The notes beneath the pieces were generated by a model. The model was not told where the DNA came from. It worked only from the letters and a program-made list of their open reading frames with translations, and did no database searches. From contig QAXH01000617.1 of the NCBI GenBank assembly GCA_004335635.1, positions 1 through 26,284 of the forward strand: a stretch of 26,284 nt of DNA, given 5' to 3'. Shown piece after piece: positions 16,847 to 25,948 of this stretch. Origin of the DNA: Chloromonas sp. AAM2. Taxonomy: Eukaryota > Chlorophyta > Chlorophyceae > Chlamydomonadales > Chlamydomonadaceae. Numbering within the stretch: position 1 is the stretch's first letter; every line of letters starts with the position of its first letter. A program made the position numbers and the translations under genes.

Positions 16847-19800
16847 ATGCAATCCATTGGATCATGCCATGCATCAGCCTCTCTTCACAGACCATCGTTT
16901 AGCCAATCCAAACATGCGACTTGCATGCCCGCTTGCGCAAGCAGCCGCATGTCAGCCGTTCAGCCCGATACGAAGCCCGACACTGACGTGGCAACCGACA
17001 CGTCCAGTGCCCAGCGAACACACAGGCGGGCGATGCTCCTTGCAACAGCGGCGTTAGCCGTCAGCCCACGCATAGCACGGGCGGAGAGATATGAGAGCAC
17101 GGACAGCACGGCAGATGCCATCACAAACTTGGTGGGCGTTACGTGTGAGCACGAATGCAAGTCTCAACTCTCATCGCAATGCACGACTGACACTTGTATG
17201 TGCGATGTCGTCTGTGGCACCGTGCGTGCGTGTGCTGTGGTGCGCGTCTGCTACGCGCGTGCGCTGATGCGCTTGTGCGCGTGCTGAGTCACGTGTGTTG
17301 ACCTGCGAATTATGCATGCATGCACCTGCCTGCTGCCCAATATGCTGTTCCCTGTGATCACTGTGTAGCTTGCATGCAAATGCCCGCCACTCATGACCTC
17401 GCGCGTATGCATGTGCCATATAGATACCTGTCACCTCACGGACGTGCATGTGCCTTTACATGTTATTCCAGTGTGCACGTGCCTCACCAATTCAATCCCT
17501 GACCATCTGCAGGTCTACTTTGACATCGGTATAGCACCCCGATCATTCAAGACAGCCAGTGAACGCACTCTTGGAGACCGCACTGTAATTCCAGTGGACG
17601 ATGCAGCGCCTGTGGGGAGGATTGTGCTGGGTATGTAAGCGCAGGACTCGTTAATGTTGGACGTGTATGCCGTTCTGCAGATGTAAAGACAGACCCCAAG
17701 CAGGTGCCAGCAGGAACGCAAACTATTGCAGACAGCGGCACTTGTGTTCAGTTATGTGTTCATTGCACGTGCGCATCCGTGAAGCAGGGCATACACGAAC
17801 GTATGCCTGACTTCACCCGGGTTTTGCATGCACAGCATTTTCGTTTCATACTCATCACATGCACACACACATTGGGTCCGGGTTATGTGCAAATGCATGC
17901 GGCCGCTACCTTCAACACACACCACGCCCCCACTACACCACGTTGATGTCCCCACAGGCCTACATGGCAAGGCATATGCCAGCTGCAACGCCATGCAGAC
18001 AGAGGCACATGTGTTCACAAGGCAGTACGTGGTGATGCCGTATTGCATGCATGAGCTTGTCACATGCACACACACATGATTGAATTGTGTGCAATAGTGT
18101 GTGTCTCGCCCTCACTCACCTACTTTGCTGTGTTTTGCAGGTTTATACGGCAACTCCGCCCCGGGCACAGTGGCCAACTTCCTGCGGCTGGTGCGCTCGG
18201 GTGCCCTCAAGGAAACAGTGTTCTCTAAAGTGCTGCCCGGCGAGTATATACAGGTGAGGAGGTTGAGCACGCACGTGACTGGCAGTTGGCAGTTGAATTC
18301 GTTCAGTTGCAGTGGTTTTTGCTAATCTGCTCTCAAAAGATGATGACCTGAACAGCTATTCAGGAGTAGCTGTTTAAAGCGATGCGGTTATTTGGTACAA
18401 CCTGCTCAGGACGTGCTCCTGTATCGTAGTTCTTGTATAATTCAATGAACAGACATAAAGCACAATCATCAGTGAAAGTACAGGTACACTGAGGACGGAC
18501 CTTGGCTGGGTGATTATCTGTTCTCAACTGCTCTGGTTGAGAATTTCCCCGGCGGATTTTCCATGCAAGTCTCCCACTGAACTGTTTGTTGTGATGTGAA
18601 TTTTCCGCTGAAAGTTCTGTGGATTGTCGTATCTGGTGCTGTGCAGGCGGGTCAACAGGGTGCCTTCCGTTTGGGTCAGGTGGAGGCGGACAGGGCTGAG
18701 CTGCAGGTAGGTGTGTGTATGTGTGCGTGTGTATGTACACATGTGTTCATGTGTGTGTATGTGTGCGTGTGTATGTACGCATGTGTTCATGTGTGTGTAT
18801 GTGTGTGTGTATGTACGCATGTGTCCATGTGTGTATGTGTGTATGTACGCATGTGTCCATGTGTGTGTATGTGTGTATGTACGCATGTGTGTATGTGTGT
18901 GTGTATGTACGCATGTGTCCATGTGTGTATGTGTGTATGTACGCATGTGTCCATGTGTGTGTATGTGTGTACGTACGCATGTGTTCATGTGTGTGTATGG
19001 CAGTCCACTTCAGAGCTGCAGGTGCATAGTGCCATTCAGATGGTTGCGCAACAGATTCATCGCACATTACAGACTTGGGATACGTCCAAACATTTGTACC
19101 ACGTGCGACATCTGTGTACGTCTGTTCTGCAGCCCAATCCCGACCTTTCTTCCGCCGCCGCCTTCCGCCTGCGCCACCTCAGGCCCGGCACGCTCTCCCT
19201 GAGCCTGTCAGAGAATGATGAAGACCCCGCACTGCGCTCACTGCCCGGGTACAGGAACAGCGAGTTCCTCATCACAACAGGTAACCAGCAAACTATTGGC
19301 TTGCATCCTTTGAATAAGCATTGTGATATTAATAATCATGTGCTTTGTGTTATCAGTATCATCTCTGCAAACACATGTCTTGCTGTTTGTCCCCGCCCAA
19401 ATGGATACTGCAGCAATTGTGTTACCCTCGTGTTTTCAAGAACAAATATCATGTTCATTACAAGACGTACAGTGTCAGTGTTGGTCAGCTTCTTCCTGCA
19501 GGTCCCAGGCAAGTGCCTCGACTATCATCTCTTCAAACACATGTCTTGCTGTTTGTCCCCGCAGGTCCCGGGCCGGTGCCTAGACTGGACAGCGGGAACC
19601 TCGTGTTCGGGAGGGTGGTGGAGGGCATGAGTGTGGTGGCAACCATTGCACAGGTGTGTGACTTATAAATGGTAAGTATGAGTGATGTGTGGTTGTTTGT
19701 GACTGGTGTGTGACTGATGTGTCACACCTAACGTGTGACTTGACGTACAGCCTGTCACACCCAACGTGAGAGGTGTGGTCAGCTTTTTCTTTTCATGCGC

Positions 19801-20692
19801 AAACATACACTTGCCACCACAGCTGTTGCGCAGCATGAGAATTGAGTTCGACATCAATTCTTCTGCCCGGTTTTCTTTACTTCTGTGCACCCAATGAGAA
19901 CAGGCATTGCAAATGATGTGATGTTTGGCTGGTTACGCAGGTGCCTACATTCAAACCCAGCGAAAGAAGCAAACAACTCAACGTGTTCGCACAAACGTGA
20001 GTGCTGCACTGAGGACGCATCAACGTGCTAGTTGCATTTTCATGTGTATACAGCTGCATACTTTTGCTGGAGCTTGCTTTTCTGTTGTAAGAGGAGACTT
20101 GGGGCTTCTTCCGCTGGGCCCCTCATGCAATTGTGTTCCTAAATACAGTAAGACTCTGATGTAGTTTGCTTTTTATCATGGTACTTGGTTCCCAGTGGGT
20201 CTCTTGGTTGGCGTGAGTTTGTTACAGTGCTGAGTTCCCTGTGCTTGGTTCCCTTTGTCCCTGAATGTCACATCCTACCTTTGTGCTGCACGCCACTCCA
20301 CGCTCAACTCTTCGGGCGGATTCAAACAAGTGCTCGCCGCACACGAAGGCGATTGATGTCTCACACACCCTCCTCTGCCCATGCTCTGCTCAGCGCGGGT
20401 CGGCAGGGAAGGAAAACTATTGTTAGCCATAACCACTGCCACACCTAACCACTGGGGAACTATTGTTAGCCATAACCACTGCCACACATAACCACTGGGA
20501 AACTATTGTTAGCCATAACCACTGCCACACATAACTCGCCACTTGTGCCCGTCCTCGCCATGCAGTATTGGTGACGATCGTGCGGCGGGTGTGCGGCGCA
20601 AGTACGGCAAGCCGCTCAAGGCCGTCATCATCCAGGGGCTGGGCGAGCTGCCACTGCCCGCACAGGCACCGGCCATGGCATCTACCGTGTGA
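16847..20692 (+). CDS. CYP28-like thylakoid-lumen cyclophilin (PPIase-type protein)
   Basis: Eight exons: 16847-17131, 17513-17630, 18141-18253, 18647-18706, 19133-19280, 19565-19653, 19941-19996 and 20566-20692 (TGA); 996 nt, 331 aa. The N-terminus is a bipartite signal: a Ser/Ala-rich chloroplast part, then a twin-arginine signal (RRAMLLATAALAVSPRIARA) with an ARA cleavage site, so Tat import into the lumen is likely. The cyclophilin domain follows: GRIVLGLYGNSAPGTVANFL, LPGEYIQAGQ, LSLSLSENDEDPAL, YRNSEFLITTGPGPVPRLDS, NLVFGRVVEGMSVV, and a tail with FKPSERSKQLN and IGDDRAAGVR. Domain and tail resemble plant CYP28. Arg55 of human CypA is Lys (about 164) and His126 is Asn (about 253), so isomerase activity is doubtful. 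The ATG at 16847 is the first in frame. Confidence 0.93.
18707..19002 (+). repeat. TG-rich minisatellite, mostly alternating purine-pyrimidine, in cyclophilin intron 4
   Basis: About eight imperfect units of 28-40 bp, each with a GTATGTAC(G/A)C core followed by ATGTGT(T/C)CATG and GTGTGTATG runs. The tract starts at the splice donor and fills most of intron 18707-19132. Long alternating purine-pyrimidine runs of this kind can adopt Z-DNA. All frames across it are open on both strands because the unit lacks stops; this is not coding. Confidence 0.9.
19358..19573 (+). repeat. Duplicated intron end and splice acceptor before cyclophilin exon 6
   Basis: About 40 bp at 19358-19397 (CAAACACATGTCTTGCTGTT core) recurs at 19527-19566. 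In addition, the acceptor and exon start at 19562-19588 (GCAGGTCCCGGGCCGGTGCC) has a diverged upstream copy at 19498-19520 (GCAGGTCCCAGGCAAGTGCC). The upstream acceptor lies 63 nt before the real one and leaves an open, in-frame extension of 21 codons. Confidence 0.75.
20413..20535 (+). repeat. 43-bp tandem repeat, about 2.9 copies, in cyclophilin intron 7
   Basis: The unit contains AACTATTGTTAGCC, ATAACCACTGCCACAC and ATAACCACTGGG; starts recur at 20415, 20458 and 20501. Units are nearly identical, so the expansion is recent. It ends about 30 bp before the acceptor of the last exon. Confidence 0.85.
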
Positions 20693-20788
20693 ACACCTGA
20701 CACGGTGTCATGATGCCCTTAGACTGCGAGCCCTTTTCGGGCCCGCTGGCTCCGATCTTCCCTGAAGACACCCGTGGCCGTATAACCA

Positions 20789-20793
20789 TGTAA
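20789..20793 (+). terminator. Candidate polyadenylation signal of the cyclophilin gene (TGTAA)
   Basis: TGTAA lies about 97 nt after the stop codon, on the coding strand, in non-repetitive sequence. Confidence 0.55.
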
Positions 20794-21495
20794 CTTGGGC
20801 GCCCAAAAAATGGCAGTTCATGTTTGTTGACACCGTAGAAGCCGCCACAGGACCCTGAATGGGATGGGCACCGCCCTGACCTACCCTGAGCAGCTGCACG
20901 TGACACCCACGGCAGCACCTTTCTGACAGACACGTGGACAGTTGCCCCATGGTAGCACCGTGTAGGACACGTGACCGCGCGTGTGACTCGCGCGCCCAAT
21001 CGTCACTAGAAGCCAAGCCTTATCGGTCAGATGCAGTGTTAGCTATCTGCGCTGAGGAAGCTGGCCTCCTTTTCCATCATGACCATCATCACTATTACAT
21101 GGCAAGCATACTGAGGTTTTGCAGCTTGCGGTGCTGCCGACAAACAGCTGCTCACGCTTTGCTTAGGGTTAGGCGGTTGGACGACTGCTATGTATGATCA
21201 CCACACCAAGCCAACTACAACTCCTTGTTAGCGTCGGCGTTAGCTGTAATCGTACTTCAGCACGTTGTGGTGATGCACATGCCATTGTGCGGCAACCAGA
21301 TCAGGTCTTGCTCCTTGTACCGCCTGCTACTGACTTGTTGGCACTGCGCTGAGCAAGCACATGCCAAGTCAGGGCGCCGAAGAAGTGCACGTCGTGTGTT
21401 CAGCGGAAATGCATGCTGCTTGTTTATCGCAGTAGCCACTGAAGGTATGGGTTGGGGGTGTCTACAGTGATACAGAGCGTTTGCTGTCTCGCTGA

Positions 21496-21580
21496 ACGTT
21501 TCCTCCTTTTGCCATGGTTGGTCAGGATGGTATCCAGCCTTGTATCTTGCACGGCTTGCCAGTGCTGAACAACCGGACGG
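21496..21580 (+). repeat. Dispersed repeat family, copy E
   Basis: The sequence CGTTTCCTCCTTTTGCCATGG, TTGGTCAGGATGG, TATCCAGCCTTG and GCACGGCTTGCCAGTG follows the left two thirds of the family. The right end with TGATGTAATC is not recognised, so the copy is truncated. Confidence 0.6.
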
Positions 21581-22118
21581 GAAGTTCTTGCTTGTGCTTG
21601 CTCACGGTGCTGTAACTCCTATGCTTCAGACCTACCGCCAGGTGAACAGCTGTGTCACTCAATTCCAGTTTGCAAGTCACACATGTCCCAACGGGCCTGT
21701 CATCAGCCTGGTACAGCTAGTAAGACTGCAGACAGCCGGTCATCTCCACTCCCGGCCACCATCGTCCCAGAGAGCCAAACGCAAGTGTCTCCCCGGTGTC
21801 TCCGTCACTCGGGTGATGCGTCGTCCAGAAGTGCATCCTGATGGCAAACTCGTGTACTCTCACAACAACTTGCTGCTAGATATTGGGAAGCAAATAACAC
21901 ACGTCCAGGCCATGTGCACATCTCACGCAGTTCACGGTCGCATGAATTAGAACACATACAGCGCCCTCGTATACATATCCTGGTAGAGACATGTCTCCTG
22001 ACGTGTGGCAGGCGGTGGGTACGCTTGCTTGCATGGTAAGCGCCACACCATTTTTCACAGACCCAAAACGGATGGCTTAGTTCCGTACTCGTCACGAGGC
22101 TCGCAGAATTCCACAGCA

Positions 22119-22123
22119 TTACA
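22119..22123 (-). terminator. Candidate polyadenylation signal of the DUF676 gene (TGTAA)
   Basis: Minus-strand TGTAA lies about 180 nt beyond the TGA stop of the lipase gene. It is the nearest such motif found on that strand. Confidence 0.45.
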
Positions 22124-22301
22124 TCTCAGAATATCACGGCCTACATTATACCTGGCACTTGCCACTGGGGGCAGGCTGCATCTTCCTTCTCTCTATACAG
22201 CCAGCACTGCTTAGTTGATCTTAGTTGATACAAAAACTGATCACAGGTAGGGTGCAGTCTTTCCACTCCGCCCACTCCATCGCATTCAGCTCCCATCCTC
22301 T

Positions 22302-25300
22302 TCACATGTCCAGTACATCCAGCACCATGTGGTCTACCAGGTACTGCAGGGCGGGAAAAACCAACATCAATATGACACAGTATGATATTGTAGTTTAGGG
22401 TAGAAGGGGGCGGTTGCTGCAAGCACAGGGGTGCCAGTCGCCTGCACACACCTCAGGGTCCTGACACCCCGCTGTAACCTCTCCTTGCGCAGTCTACAAA
22501 TACACACCCACGCCCGTACGCAGCCCCACCCTGGTAACAACAAATCGGGCTGAAGAAACAATCGGCCTGAAGCAAACAGGGACCGCCATATCTACCTCCC
22601 CCACGGTACAATCTTGTACACACACCACCACCACCAGACACACATGGTATGCAGCCTTGTCTTGCGCACGGCTTGCTAGCGGTTGTGCAGTGTGCACACT
22701 GGCCCCCATGCTGTAAATCTATCTATCCACCTACCTATCTGAGTGCATCTGGAGGCCGCTGACATGACACAACTTGAATACACATACACAGGGTTGCACA
22801 ACCGATATCATGGAGTAGGTGACTGAGGCCGAGTGCCACATGGTACAGTTCCGAACTGAAAGATTCCTGTCCAAACATGCAGCACATCTGTGCATGGTCC
22901 AGATGTGCAGCGCATGTGTGCACGGTACAGATGTGCAGCGCATGTGTGCACGGTACAGATGTGCAGTGCGGTTGCACATGTTGCAAGGCCCTCACCGATC
23001 TGTGCCCCTCAGTGGGCCCCTCAACAGATCGTGCTATCAGCTGCTTGTTACCCAGCTCCCCACCCCCCCTTCAATACCTGCATGCAGTCCTTGTTGGCCA
23101 TGAATTTCTTGGGCATGCGCAGAATGATGGCGGCATGCGCATGGTAATGCCTGCACGTGCATGGGACACAGCATGGATTCGGACAAAAGGCCACATGATG
23201 ATGGCGGTCTTCTCCGCTCCATGCGACCAACCCCTACCACACACTCACAATCTACACCACACCTGAGCCATGACATGTACCTGAGTATGTATATTGATTA
23301 CATCAGGGGGGCCCACATGCAGCAAGCACGAACGCTAGCAGGCCATGCAAGAAGCCTGAGCAAACGTTGTGCAACCTGGGTATGCCTTGCATGGTCGCCT
23401 TGCATGCATCACGATATTCAGCTGCTGCAGGCAGCTCCCCCCCGTTGTGCCCCAGCCAAGGCACCGTTTTCCCATTGAGCAGTCCCAGACTCAAGTCCAC
23501 GTACCAACAATAAAAACGGAAGAAACACGAGCAACGACCTACCTGGTGTCCACATCGACCTTGTGCCATGGCAGTTTATTCAGTTGCCGCATCATCCACA
23601 GCTGGGCCTCCCGCTCCCTGCCGGCCGTGTCCACCAGCCCGTCATGCACATGCAGCTCCTACAAGCGCATGAAACAGGAAAATTCCAGCCTCGAAATCAA
23701 CTAGAAAAGAAATGAGTAGCCGTCATGCACTTGAAGTCTCCGTGGAGTGCATCCAAATACAGAAAGACTAAAGAAAGGAACAACCATTAGGTTCTACTAC
23801 CGTTCAATTCATTGCTTATTTTTATATTTCACTATCATACATTGCACAACACTTTCTTGTTCGGCACAGGCCAGATGCTTGATATCCCCAATTGTATGTA
23901 GCAGCACATTCAATCATTGGGGAGATAACAAGGATTGTTATCTCACCAACTCACATGCAAAAAACATCCCCACTCACCCTGGCTCCTCCATCAATGGTGA
24001 CCTCCACCCGCTGAGACCCAGCCCTCTCCGCTGTAACCGCTTGGTCAAAGCTCTGCCTAACCGACGTTGAATGCGTTTCTGGTCTTGGCAAGGCTATGGC
24101 AGACCCAACTAGGGTTGTCAGCACGTCCCGCCGCCCTTGCTCATTAAACGGCTCTTCCCCATCCGCTTCAAACGTCCATGGATCCTCTGTTCCGTTCGCA
24201 AAACCCGTGCTATTAAATGGGGTGTCGGTTGGAGAGGTGGTTGTGGCGGTTGAGGTCGTTGCAGGTAGGAGTGTAACTGACGCTGGGTCAGCTGTGGCTG
24301 CAAAAGGGTCTTTTGAGGCTGTCAAGGTGGGTTGGGTTGGTTGGGTTGGTTGTGAGGGGGCACGTGATGCTGCGGTTAAGGCGGTTTTCTTGTTGCGCAG
24401 TCTGGCGGGTGCTGCCGCTTCCACCCAGCCGTGGTCAAAGGTTCGGCTCAGAACAGCGGCCCATTGACGCCTGTGCGTGCAACCACAGCCAACCCAATCG
24501 ACTGCTAGTAGTAGAACTCATCAGTGCGCGGAGCATGAGCGCCATGCTTGCGCCGTTAGCCACACCACACGTGAGAGGCAAGCGTGCACGCCCACAGGCC
24601 CACACCCACACACAGTGATGATCGCTTGACTGAGCTTTCCTTTAGTGGCACAGCAACTTTACAGTCCAGCAGCTCTACAGTTATGCAGTGCATCGGCAGG
24701 ACACTTGACTGAATGTTGTTATTTCTAGTGATCTAACCAGATTGTTATGGATTGCAATGCAAATCACCGTACAGTAGCCAGACACAAGGCAGGAAGGTCA
24801 AGTCAAAAGGTCTCTCACCTTCCGACCATGACCATGTAGCATAGCAGTGCAATCGCCAGGGGAATGGTCAGCGGGAACAGCACCAGCACCAGCACCCGCA
24901 CGCCCAGACCCTTACGTGCCCGCTGACGCTGCCGGGCCTGCGCAGCATGCAGACAACCAGCAGGCATGCATTTATTGCTTTGGTAACTGCTGCAAACAGT
25001 TGTCTGCTTATGTGCTAGTATTGCTATCACTTCTAGTGGTGATTGTATGATCATGCTGCATTACGTAATACATGTCCGTACCTCGTCTTGTGCGGGCGCT
25101 GCTTCCCGCCTGCATAGGGGCCTGCAGGGCTGCTGTGCGTTGAGCCTGGGTGCGGGCTTGACAATGGAGGGGTAGGCGGGGTCAAGGGGCACGCTGTCGT
25201 GTGTCTCATAGGGATTTTCCTCGCTTATGGCAGCCGTACGGTAAGGCACAGTCCTGCATGTGCGGGGACAGGGGGCATTGCCCGGTTGGTGGTGGCCTGT

Positions 25301-25948
25301 CTCAACCGTATTGTTCGATTTGCATGTGCGGGGACAGGGGGCATTGCCCGGTTGGTGGTGGCCTTTCTCAACCGTATCGTTCCATTTGCATGTGCGGGGA
25401 CAGGGGGCATTGCCCGGATGGTGGGGGCCTTTCTCACCCGTATTGTTCGATTTGCATGTGCGGGGACAGGGGGCATTGCCCGGATGGTGGGGCCTTTCTC
25501 ACCCGTATTGTTCGATTTGCATGTGCGGGGACAGGGGGCATGGCCCGGATGGTGGTGGCCTTTCTCAACCGTATTGTTCAAATTGTCTTGGTGTCACATT
25601 CGAATGGGGCAATCGTATCTGACTTCAATTCAAGCAATCATCCTGCTCAAATCGTTCAAATGCCCAGCCTGCTCAAGCTGTCAACCAATGACACTGCCAA
25701 AGCACCAGCAAAGCATGTCATTGGAGATGCTAGTAAGTTCTGACCAATACACTTATCTCAGTCAATAACCTGCGCGCTAGTCAGGTAAGCTAGGATAGCG
25801 CTCGGCCTCAATCAGTGCATGTGCGCCCTTTGCTGCATTCTTATAGGATGAATGTGGGCCCCTGTACACGCACCTGTCGTGTAGGGTGTTGGCAAGCAGC
25901 ATTAGGTGCCTGAAGGTGGACAGACCCTTCATGAAGGGGAGCTCGGGA
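22302..25948 (-). CDS. DUF676 (ROG1/Lpl1-like) putative lipase/serine esterase, C-terminal part; 5' end outside window
   Basis: Minus-strand exons: 25948-25874 (start tentative), 25253-25082, 24937-24819, 24470-23978, 23658-23543, 23150-23078 and 22343-22302 (TGA); phases agree at every junction. The first visible exon ends in LSTFRHLMLLANTLHDR and joins to TVPYRTAAISEENPYETHD. Together they give the ANxxxDRTVPYxTAAIS motif of fungal-type DUF676 lipases, whose Asp is probably in the catalytic triad. Next are PAYPSIVKPAP, a basic stretch, one membrane segment (VLVLVLFPLTIPLAIALLCY), a Thr/Pro/Ser-rich linker, and a C-terminal block. That block (MMRQLNKLPWHKVDVDTR, HYHAHAAIILRMPK, YLVDHMVLDVL) resembles the C-terminus of plant DUF676 esterases. 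The nucleophile Ser lies upstream, beyond the window. A role in neutral lipid or phospholipid hydrolysis is inferred from the family. Confidence 0.8.
22645..22720 (+). repeat. Dispersed repeat family, copy F (in the last DUF676 intron, antisense)
   Basis: The copy contains TGGTATGCAGCCTTG, GCACGGCTTGCTAGCGG, ACTGGCCCCCATG and a terminal CTGTAAATC. Order and spacing match the family. It lies in intron 22344-23077. Confidence 0.6.
22901..22970 (+). repeat. 28-bp tandem repeat, 2.5 copies, in the last DUF676 intron
   Basis: The unit AGATGTGCAGCGCATGTGTG plus CACGGTAC is repeated exactly at 22901-22928 and 22929-22956, with a partial third copy to 22970. A related, diverged piece precedes it at about 22878-22900. 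Confidence 0.85.
23284..23360 (-). repeat. Dispersed repeat family, copy G (in DUF676 intron, sense)
   Basis: GATTACATCAGGGGGGCCCA is shared exactly with copy B at the family terminus, followed by CATGCAGCAAGCACGAACGC and TAGCAGGCCATGCA. It lies in intron 23151-23542 in the gene's orientation, so its minus-strand TGTAA is a potential internal polyadenylation signal. Confidence 0.75.
25257..25586. repeat. 66-bp minisatellite, five copies, in a DUF676 intron
   Basis: Copies begin at 25257, 25323, 25389, 25455 and 25520. The unit runs CATGTGCGGGGACAGGGGGC, ATTGCCCGG(T/A)TGGTGG, CCT(T/G)TCTC(A/C)ACCGTAT and TGTTCGATTTG. The fourth copy is 65 bp (one base lost). The period is a multiple of three and the unit is free of stops in several frames, which creates long overlapping open frames on both strands. 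It lies inside intron 25254-25873, and its outermost unit forms the splice acceptor of the exon at 25253. Confidence 0.92.

Larger units (their letters stand above)
20693..22301. other. Convergent intergenic region between the cyclophilin and the DUF676 gene
   Basis: This 1.6-kb interval holds the 3' ends of both genes: TGTAA at 20789-20793 for the cyclophilin, and plus TTACA at 22119-22123 (minus TGTAA) for the lipase. A dispersed-repeat copy is at 21496-21580. Open frames such as 21540-21950 begin inside that repeat and have no family motif. No further gene is supported. Confidence 0.5.

Noticed and set aside
18596..19630. A 344-codon plus-strand frame and overlapping frames through the TG tract
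   Set aside because: Most of it is stop-free only because of the TG minisatellite (Cys/Val/Met-rich translation); its ends overlap true cyclophilin exons in the wrong frame. Not a gene.
21540..21950. 136-codon plus-strand frame
   Set aside because: It starts inside a dispersed-repeat copy and shows no known motif.
25199..25768. Three long plus-strand frames and one minus-strand frame
   Set aside because: They come from the 66-bp minisatellite, which is free of stops. No homology, no start context, and the region sits in an intron of the DUF676 gene.
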